7,563 nt of DNA, taken from the NCBI GenBank assembly GCA_016207465.1, contig JACQPP010000012.1, positions 1-7,563 on the forward strand, written 5' to 3'. The position numbers were made by a program, and so were the translations under genes. Source of the DNA: Methanobacteriota archaeon. Lineage in GTDB: Archaea > Halobacteriota > Syntropharchaeia > JACQPP01. The notes under the pieces were generated by a model. The model worked only from the letters and a program-made list of their open reading frames with translations. It ran no database searches and was not told the origin of the DNA. Shown piece after piece: positions 1-6,900 of this stretch. The stretch's first letter is position 1, and every line of letters begins with the position of its first letter.

Positions 1-53
1 AACTTATACGCATCACAAACCAGAATAGTCTGAAGAATAATACACGATTCTGA

Positions 54-67
54 TTGCCACCTGGCAA
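54..67. promoter_or_regulatory. Palindromic operator-like site upstream of the TATA box
   Basis: The sequence TTGCCA-CC-TGGCAA is a perfect 6-bp inverted repeat with a 2-nt centre. It lies about 35 bp upstream of the TATA-like box, where archaeal activators commonly bind. Just downstream, 75-82 and 85-92 repeat GGACGCGG with a 10-bp period, close to one helical turn. Another short inverted pair, CAGAAT (21-26) and ATTCTG (47-52), lies to its left. A role as a regulator site is inferred only from symmetry and position. Confidence 0.3.
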
Positions 68-95
68 AATCACAGGACGCGGGGGGACGCGGAGC

Positions 96-109
96 ATAAA
101 GTTTTTAAA
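96..109 (+). promoter_or_regulatory. Putative archaeal promoter (BRE/TATA box)
   Basis: An AT-rich island in GC-rich DNA contains TTTTTAAA at 102-109, preceded by the purine-rich ATAAAG at 96-101, which could act as a BRE. Archaeal TATA boxes lie about 25 nt before the transcript start. That would put the start near 130 and leave a leader of roughly 35-40 nt before the ATG at 168, with the ribosome binding site at 150-157. I see no comparable TATA-like stretch between 600 and 960, so this may be the only promoter for everything downstream. The box is seen; its activity is inferred. Confidence 0.5.
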
Positions 110-136
110 CCCCCACAGATACTTACCACTAATAAG

Positions 137-148
137 TAGTTTAAACTA
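137..148. promoter_or_regulatory. 12-bp perfect palindrome near the predicted transcript start
   Basis: TAGTTTAAACTA is a perfect palindrome between the TATA-like box and the ribosome binding site, near the expected transcription start. ACTTA (121-125) and TAAGT (133-137) form a second inverted pair beside it. A repressor bound here would cover the start site. AT-rich palindromes of this size also arise by chance, so the regulatory role is inference. Confidence 0.3.
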
Positions 149-167
149 AGGAAGGATGTTGGGGACC

Positions 168-613
168 ATGCAGAGTGCCAAATGGGGCTACTCCCTGCGC
201 CTGGGGGCCGCCCTCGTATTGCTCGCCATCCTGGTGGGTGCGCCCCTCACCTACGGGACCCTCCAGACCTCCTTCGACTTCGCCGGGGCCGCCCCATCGT
301 CCTCCGGCGGGGTCCTCGTGGGCCAGGAGAGGGTCCAGGGGATGGTGGGGCAGAACCTCCAACTCCAGGGTCAGCGCCAGGGGGACGACGACGGGCCGAC
401 ACAACTCCTCCCATCGGTAGTTCTCCTCTCCTCGGCCGCCGCCGTCTCCCTGGCCCTGGCCCGGGCCGCCCGGCCCGAGACCGAGCCCCGCGCCGAGGAC
501 GCAGACACGCAAGACGAGAATTCCCCCTCGGCGCGGACCTCCGCGAGCCGCGAGCCCTCCTCCCGCGCCACCCCCGCCGCGGCGGCCCCCCGGGCCCCGC
601 GCAGCGGCCGTAG
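168..613 (+). CDS. Small two-helix membrane protein with a disordered tail (3' end uncertain, likely frameshift)
   Basis: I do not recognise the family. The ATG at 168 follows GGAAGGAT (150-157) with about 10 nt spacing; an in-frame ATG at 156 touches the ribosome site and is less likely. Residues 1-12 are short and basic. Residues 12-32 form a hydrophobic helix (GAALVLLAILVG), 33-78 a Gly/Gln-rich loop probably outside the cell, and 80-99 a second helix (LLPSVVLLSSAAAVSLALAR). The rest is a Glu/Asp, then Ser/Pro/Ala/Arg-rich, probably disordered cytoplasmic tail. The third codon position is very GC-rich in this frame up to about 600, which supports coding. However, the frame has no stop and stays open into the giant gene downstream. 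A one-base deletion in the C run at 586-591, or a -1 slip there, would lead to the TAG at 611-613 and give about 148 residues, ending 5 nt before the next gene's ribosome site. The stop at 613 is my inference. Alternatives are a true fusion or a decaying gene. Confidence 0.55.
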
Positions 614-631
614 ACGCAGGAGGAACTGGAT

Positions 632-748
632 ATGGCCGGAGACGAGGAACTCCTCCGCGCCCTGGTACGGAGCCGGAAGGCATTCCGCGAGGGACGCCAC
701 CGCACCTTCCAGGACATCCAGCGGCTGCACCAGCGGCTCCAGAAGTGA
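632..748 (+). CDS. 38-residue antitoxin-like peptide (probable remnant)
   Basis: The ATG at 632 lies 8 nt after a strong ribosome site, AGGAGG (618-623). The product is charged and helical: MAGDEELLRALVRSRKAF, then a Gly-Arg turn and RTFQDIQRLHQRLQK. A helix ending in a basic turn and a short second helix resembles the C-terminal, toxin-binding half of archaeal RelB/VapB-type antitoxins, which are usually 60-90 residues with an N-terminal DNA-binding part that is missing here. Third codon positions are GC-rich in this frame and become poor in the overlapping giant-gene frame, so this is the likelier coding frame for this stretch. The stop TGA overlaps the next GTG start (GTGA, 745-748), typical of translational coupling. 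The family link is by pattern only; it could be another small helical protein. Confidence 0.45.
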   Translation: MAGDEELLRALVRSRKAFREGRHRTFQDIQRLHQRLQK

Positions 749-810
749 AGAAGTACCGTCTGCTCTTCTCCCCCGAATTCGAGGAGCACCGCAAGACTAT
801 GTACCGGTAG
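745..810 (+). pseudogene. Truncated RelE/ParE-like toxin start, 21 residues
   Basis: A GTG at 745 overlaps the antitoxin-like stop and opens a 21-residue peptide reading (M)KKYRLLFSPEFEEHRKTM before a TAG at 808-810. A first beta strand followed by FSPEF and a charged helix is how many RelE/ParE toxins begin (roughly 85-100 residues when intact). Only this first element is present, and neither other forward frame after the stop continues a recognisable toxin. Order (antitoxin first), 4-nt overlap and codon use all fit a type II toxin-antitoxin pair whose toxin has been cut off, so no RNA-cleaving or gyrase-poisoning activity is expected. The match is short; it could instead be a coupled leader peptide. 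Confidence 0.4.
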
Positions 811-822
811 CCTCCGCGACTT

Positions 823-839
823 CCCGGCACGAGGCCGGG
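823..839 (+). other. Short hairpin after the toxin-like remnant
   Basis: CCCGGC-ACGAG-GCCGGG is a perfect 6-bp GC stem with a 5-nt loop, starting 12 nt after the TAG at 808-810. Its right arm overlaps the start of the first 87-bp repeat copy. The second copy has no matching arm, so this stem is not part of the duplicated structure. It may weaken transcription or shield the 3' end of the upstream genes, but it lacks a T-rich tail. Confidence 0.4.
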
Positions 840-867
840 TCTTCCCGCGTCCCCAACATCCCAACCG

Positions 868-900
868 GGAGGGTTGCCACTGAAGGAGTGGCAACCCTCC
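868..900 (+). other. Hairpin A: perfect 14-bp stem, 5-nt loop
   Basis: GGAGGGTTGCCACT (868-881), loop GAAGG (882-886) and AGTGGCAACCCTCC (887-900) form an unbroken 14-bp stem, the strongest simple hairpin I noticed in the window. It lies between the toxin-like remnant and the giant gene. A pyrimidine-rich stretch follows but few T, so it is not a classical intrinsic terminator. A possible GTG start (888) for the giant gene would be buried in the right arm. Function as attenuator, processing site or translation control is inference. Confidence 0.7.
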
Positions 901-952
901 TCCAACTCCTCCGACCCCTCCGCGGGTCTTCGCGCGTCCCCAACATCCCAAC

Positions 953-989
953 GAGGGGGGTGGTTGCTCTCGGAGTAGCCACCCTCTTC
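953..989 (+). other. Hairpin B: second, covarying stem-loop over the giant gene start
   Basis: Left arm 953-968, loop CTCGG (969-973) and right arm 974-989 can pair over 16 bp with several G-U pairs. The 14 pairs equivalent to hairpin A are all kept despite six changed pairs. The candidate GTG start at 960 lies inside the left arm and the first codons of the signal peptide run through the structure, so folding would hide the start from ribosomes. Whether this controls expression is inference. Confidence 0.6.
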
Positions 990-3900
990 CTCTTCATCGC
1001 CCTCGTTTCCCCCGCGGGGGCCCTCAACGCGACCTTCAGCCAGTCGGGCTCCCCCAATCCCATCAACGGGAGCCCCGCGGGGTTCATCTCCAGCATGAAC
1101 GTGTCTGCGGAGGCCGCGGAGTGGAACCTCACCGAGACCACCCGCCAGACCAACTTCACCCACACATTCGGCACCAGCACCACCGCGGCGGGCGAAAATG
1201 CGGGGTTCGAGGCGGGGACGGCGGGCCAGTGGAGCGGGGCCGGCTGGTACAGGCAAATCAGCGGCTCGGCCACCGTGGGGACCAGTACTTACAACCAGCA
1301 AGTCCTGGGGGCGGGCCCCTCGGGTACCGGCGCCCCCTACAATGGGGTCTACCAGTATAACGAGTCCACGAACATCTTCTCGAGCGCGAACTGCGCCGCC
1401 GCCGACTGTCTCACCATCGAGGTGGGACGACACTACAACTCCACCTCCACCAACTACCCCTACCCGGTGAACAGCACCCGGACCTGGAACTTCTCCGCGG
1501 CGGTCCGCGCGAACTACGGGCAGGACATCGGCAACGTGGCTGGCAACGCATCCTTCGCCGCCGCCGGGGCCACGTTCAACCTCACCCTGGACAACGGGAG
1601 CATCAAATACCTCCACTACTACGTGGTGGCCCTGAACGGGGTCATCCTCACCAACACCACCGCGGACGTCTATCTCTACCCGTTCAGCACCTCGGCCCGC
1701 TGCCCCGAGCCCACGCTCACGCTGACCCCATGCACCGACACCTCCTGGGCCTACCTCAACTCCAGCAACCTTAGCCGGGACATCGAACTGGCATTCGACG
1801 GCCAGCCCTGGAGCCTGAACGGGTTCTGGCTGAACGAGGAGTACCGCTTCACCAACATCCGGGCGATCAGGACGACCGTCATGAACTACTCATTCGACGA
1901 CGCTTGGCTCAACGACACCAGCCCCCAGGTGCAGGCGGTCTTCAACTCCACCAGCGCGGCCATCCCGGGGACCACGGTGAACTACCTCAACGTGTCCGCG
2001 AACTTCTCCTCCACCGCCCGGGGCAACTACACCCTCGAAGTCTGGGACTACAACACCAACGTCTTCACCGAGTGCTGGAGGGGCCTCGCCGCCACCCCCT
2101 ACGCCTTCGTGAACGCCACATGCAACCTCAGCACCACTCCGTCCAACTTCATCGCCTCCAACGGCAACGTCACCCTGCGCCTCAACTCCTCCCGGAACAA
2201 TACCACCGAGACCGCGGCCATTGACTTCATCCAGTATAACGTGAACTTCACCGACCTCTGGCCCCCCAACTGGACCGGTTTCTCCAAGAACCGCACGGTG
2301 GTCCACAAGAACGAGACCATCTTCTTCTCCAGCAACTGGACCGACAACTTCCTCCTCTACGGGGCCTCCCTGGAGACCAACGCCACCACGGGGGGCCTCC
2401 TCCGGAATGTGACATTCAACCTCAGCATCCTGGATAGGCCATTCGGGGACGCCAACTTCACCTACGGCGGCCTCTCCAACTTCTCCGACGTCCGGCCGGG
2501 GGTCAAGGAGTGGCGCATCTACGCCAACGACACCAACGACACCGGCGACCCCCCGCGGAAGCCCAACAACACCACCGGCTACCCCTTCAACGCCACCTCC
2601 TCCTTCGAGTTGTGGGGCTGGGCCCGCAACACCCAGTGGTTCCCCGCCCCCGGGACCGTGGAGTGGGGCACACTGCTCACCCTCGACTGCCAGGCGACCG
2701 ACAAGGACAACTCCTCCGGCCTCGCGGGATACCGGCTCAACTTCTACCGCTACGGGAACTGGACGGCCGCCGGGTATCTCGGGTTCGGAATCACCAACTC
2801 CACCGGCAACGCCACCTACACCTGGAACACCAGCCTGGAGCAACTGGGGGCCTACACTCCGGCCTGCGCCCTGGAGAACGCCAACACCACCCTCTACTAC
2901 AACGCCTCCGAGTTCAACGGGAGTTCCGCCAGCGTCACCATCGTGGACACCCAGGCCCCGCGCTGGTGGACCCCCCTCCAGAACCGCACCGCGGTCCACC
3001 CCAACGAGACGGTCCACCTGTCGGCCAACTGGACCGACAACTTCGACCTCAACCAGACCTGGCTCCTCACCAACGAGACCGGCCCGGATGTGAATTCCAC
3101 CGGGCGGGACCTGGGGCTCCGGGTGGACGACCTCACCCGCATCGGGTGGACGGCGGCGGTGGTCATCAACGCGGGGGTGGGGCTCAACGAGACCACCCGG
3201 GGCTACATCCGCGACGGGATGAACATCACCTACTACTACAACTCCCTGGCGGCCAACGACGAGTTCCAGCTCGACATCTCGAACATCGGCCCCTTCAACG
3301 TCAACAAGTTCGAGTCCCTCGTCTTCCACGCGCGCCCCGACGTGAGCGGCCGCCACCAGGCCAAGTTGAACTTCCTCAGCGGGGGGACCTCCTGCGGCTT
3401 CTCCCCGGCCATCGGCCTCAGCAACCCCTCCAACACCTGGAACCGGACGTCCTTCGCCGTGGGCAGCGTGGGGGACGCATGCGACAAGACCAGCGTGGAC
3501 GAAATCCAGATTCGCATTGACGACCAGGACGACGGCACCGGCCTCGTCTCGGGGAACATCACCCTCGACGAGGTGCTCCTCACCAACGAGACCCTCGCCA
3601 ACTCCTCGGCCAACTTCACCTGGAAGAACGTCTCCGCGTGGGCGGGGACCACCGTCCAGTGGCGCATATACGCCAACGACTCCTCCGACAGCCGGAACAA
3701 CACCACCAACCAGACCTTTGAGGTGTGGGGCTGGGCCAACGTCACCAACCGCACCCCCGTGGCCTCCTCCGTGCTGGTGGGCTCCACCGTGCGCCTCGAC
3801 TGCCACATCCGCAACGAGAACAACGGCACGGGGGTCCCCGGATACGGGGCGACTTTCTACCGCTACAGCAACCTCACCGGCTCCCTCGGATTCGCCGCCG

Positions 3901-6900
3901 CCAACTCCACCGGCAACGCCACCCTCGACTGGGACACCACCGGGGTGGCCCTGGGAACCTACACCCCCGCCTGCCAACTGGAGAGCGAGAACACCACCCT
4001 CTACTACAACGCCACCGGCCCATCCGTCGCCAACTCCAGCGTCACCCTGGTGGACACCCAGGCCCCCCGCTGGACCGGATTCGACCGGAACCGCACGGTG
4101 GTCCACAAGAACGAGTCCATCTTCTTCAACTCCTCGTGGACCGACAACCTCGCCCTCAACGCCTCGTCGCTGGAGGTGAACGCCACCACCGACCAGGCGA
4201 CCCGCAACGTCTCCTTCAACATGAGCATCACGACCACATCCAACACCAGCAACTACACCCTGGACCAGAGCCAGTTCCTCAACGTCCCCACCGGGGTGAA
4301 GGGGTGGCGCATCTTCATGAACGACACCTCCAACCAGGGCAACAACACCACCGGCTGGCCCTACGCCGCCAACACCACCTTCGAGCTCTGGGGCTGGGCC
4401 CGCATCACCCGCTGGCACCCCCTCCCGAGCCTGGAGGTCTCCTACGGCTCCCCGGTGGTCCTCGACTGCCAGGCGACCGACAAGGACAACAGCTCCAACC
4501 TCCAGGGATACGGCGTCCACTTCTACAAATACCAGAACCTCACCGGCCTCCTCGGCTACGCCGCCACCAACGCCACCGGCAACGCCACCGTCACCTGGAC
4601 CACCACCGGCGAACAACTGGGCGCCTACAGCCCCGCCTGCCACCTGGAGGGCTACAACACCACCCGATACTACAACGCCTCCGAGTTCAACCTCTCCTCC
4701 GCCCCCCTCGCCATCTTCGACACCCAGCCCCCCCGGTGGACCGGCTCCGGGGCCAACCGCACCATCGTCCACAAGAACGAGTCCATCCTCCTCAACTCCA
4801 CCTGGACCGACGACTTCGGCCTCAACGCATCGTCGCTGGAGACGAACGCCACCGTCGCGGGGGCCCTCGGGAACGTCTCCTTCAACATGAGCATCACCGG
4901 GACCAGCAACACCAGCAACTTCACCCTGGACCTCACCCCCGGAGGGGCCTACGCCCTCGGCTACAAGCGGTGGCGCATCTTCATGAACGACACCAACCAG
5001 ACCCCCGGCCTCAACAACACCACCACCGCCACCTTCCTCCTCTACGGCTGGGCCAACCTCACCAACCTCACCCCGGTGGCCAGCGTCACCCAGGGCACGA
5101 ACGTGATTCTCCAATGCCGGGTCCGCGACGTCCACAACGACACCGCCATCTCCGGATACAACGTCACCTTCTTCAACAACACCAGTGGGGTCGAGACCTA
5201 CCTGGGCTCCAACTTCACCAACTCCACAGGGGACGCCATCTTCACCTTCCCCACCGAGGGCATCACCGGCACCCACTACCCCGGCTGCCGCCTCACCGAG
5301 GACAACGCCACCCTCCACTACAACTACACCGCCCCCAACCGCTCCAACACCACGGTCACCATCCCCACCCCCCCGGTCATCACCGATTTCTCCCCCATCT
5401 CAACCACCCCGGAGAACAACCCGGGGGCCACCCGGGCCTTCAGCATCATCATCGACCAGACCGCCGACGTCCAGTGGACACTCAACGGCTCCGCCGTCAG
5501 CCCCGCCCCCGACTGCACCTCCTCCTGCACCACCAGCGGATGGACCAACACCAGCGCCCAGAGCGGCACCTGGAACATCACCGCCTTCGTCAGCAACGCC
5601 AACGGCAACGACCAGCAGACCTGGACCTGGACCGTCTACAACCCTCCCAACATCACCTCCTGCGTTCCCGGCGGCGCCCCCTGCCCCAACGGAACAGCGG
5701 TGACGAACAACGGCCTCGACGCCAGCCGCACATTCACCATCAACTTCGACCAGATTGTGAACGTCTCCTGGTTCATCAACGGGACCAACATCACCGCCGA
5801 GCACCAGCCCCAGGACAGCGACTCCACCGACAACTACATCAACACCAGCCTCCAGCCGGGCACCTGGAACATCACCAGCCTCGTCCGCAACGCCAACGGG
5901 AGCGACCAGCAGACATGGCTCTGGACCGTCTACCCGCCGCCCACCATCACCCCCCAGACCCCCGCCGCCGACCCCGTGGACTCGCCGAACGCCACCCGCC
6001 TCTTCAACATCACCACCGACCAGTTCACCAACGCCACCTGGTACATCAACGGGACCATCCTCCAGACCAACCACACCAACCCCCCGGTCACCACCCACAA
6101 CTACACCAACACCACCTCCCGGACCGGAACCTGGAACATCACCATCCGGGTCAACAACTCCAACGGGACCACCCAGCGCGTCTGGAACTGGACCGTCAAC
6201 CAGAGCCTCACCGTCACCGGCTCCACACCCGGGGCCGCCCCCGCCGACAACGCCAACGCCACCCGGGCCTTCACCGTCAACACGAACCAACCGGCCAACG
6301 CCACCTGGTACATCAACGGGACCCCCGTCCAGTTCAACGCCACCCTCGCCTCCTCCCACTCCTACACCAACACCTCCGCCGCCTCCGGCGTCTGGAACAT
6401 CACCACCATCGTCAACAACTCCAACGGGACCGTCCAGAACACATGGAACTGGACCGTCGGCCCCGACATCAACGCCACCAGCCCCGGGGCCGCCCCCAGC
6501 GACACCGAGGGGGCCGCCCGCACCTTCACCGCCTACGCCAACCAGATTGCCACCTTCAACTGGTACTTCAACGGCACCTCCCTCCAGACCAACACATCGG
6601 TCACCACCGCCACCTACACCAACACCAGCGCCAGCCAGGGGACCTGGAACCTCTCCCTCTACATCTCCAACTCCAACGGCTCGGACCAGTTCGACTGGAC
6701 TTGGACCGTCAGCGCCGTCCCCAATGTCCGCCTCATCCGCGAGATGACCAATGGCACCAGCACCAACAGCATCTTCAACATCACCCTCCAGGTGGTGAAC
6801 CCGGCGAACGCCACCGCCAACCTCACCAGCCTCGTCCTCAACGAGACCCTCCCCACCGGCTGGACCCTCATCAACAACGGCACCGGCTACAACTCCTCCC

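Larger units (their letters stand above)
837..992 (+). repeat. Tandem 87-bp repeat, two copies, each a 29-nt box plus hairpin
   Basis: Copy A begins at 837 and copy B at 924, a period of 87 bp. The first 29 nt (837-865 and 924-952) match at 28 positions, starting GGGTCTTC and ending CAACATCCCAAC. After the box each copy has a stem-loop at the same offset (868-900 and 955-987). Similarity fades after about 900/987. The period is a multiple of three, and both copies read alike in the giant gene's frame (GSSRVPNIPT, then GVATL), so copy B encodes the front of that gene's signal peptide. Either a structured leader element was duplicated, or an N-terminal coding segment was duplicated and copy A is now leader. 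I do not recognise the element as a known RNA family. Confidence 0.75.

Noticed and set aside
54..67. Relation between the TTGCCAC operator and the GTTGCCACT arm of hairpin A
   Set aside because: Only about 7 nt are shared and the contexts differ; easily chance.
182..613. A + strand frame of 143 codons inside the membrane protein gene
   Set aside because: Arg/Pro/Gly-rich translation with no hydrophobic segments, whereas the frame from 168 gives two clear helices. Only its stop at 611-613 was used, as the likely end after a frameshift.
868..900. Classical intrinsic terminator
   Set aside because: The stem is strong, but no T-run follows and the similar hairpin 87 bp later overlaps coding sequence, so a plain terminator does not explain both.
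837..992. CRISPR array
   Set aside because: Only two copies, with a duplicated hairpin rather than a unique spacer between identical repeats, and similarity continuing past the box.
141..1616. Minus-strand open frame of 491 codons across the small genes
   Set aside because: Gly/Arg-rich shadow translation; it crosses genes with good + strand codon use and ribosome sites, and has no domain I can recognise.
2510..3520. A + strand frame of 336 codons inside the glycoprotein gene
   Set aside because: His/Gln/Arg/Pro-rich shadow of Asn/Thr/Ser codons read out of frame; no domain pattern.
1890..5318. Very long minus-strand open frame (1,142 codons)
   Set aside because: The + strand gene uses mostly C-ending codons, so in this antisense register nearly every codon starts with G and cannot be a stop. 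Its Gly/Val/Asp-rich low-complexity translation is what that produces, with no recognisable domain.
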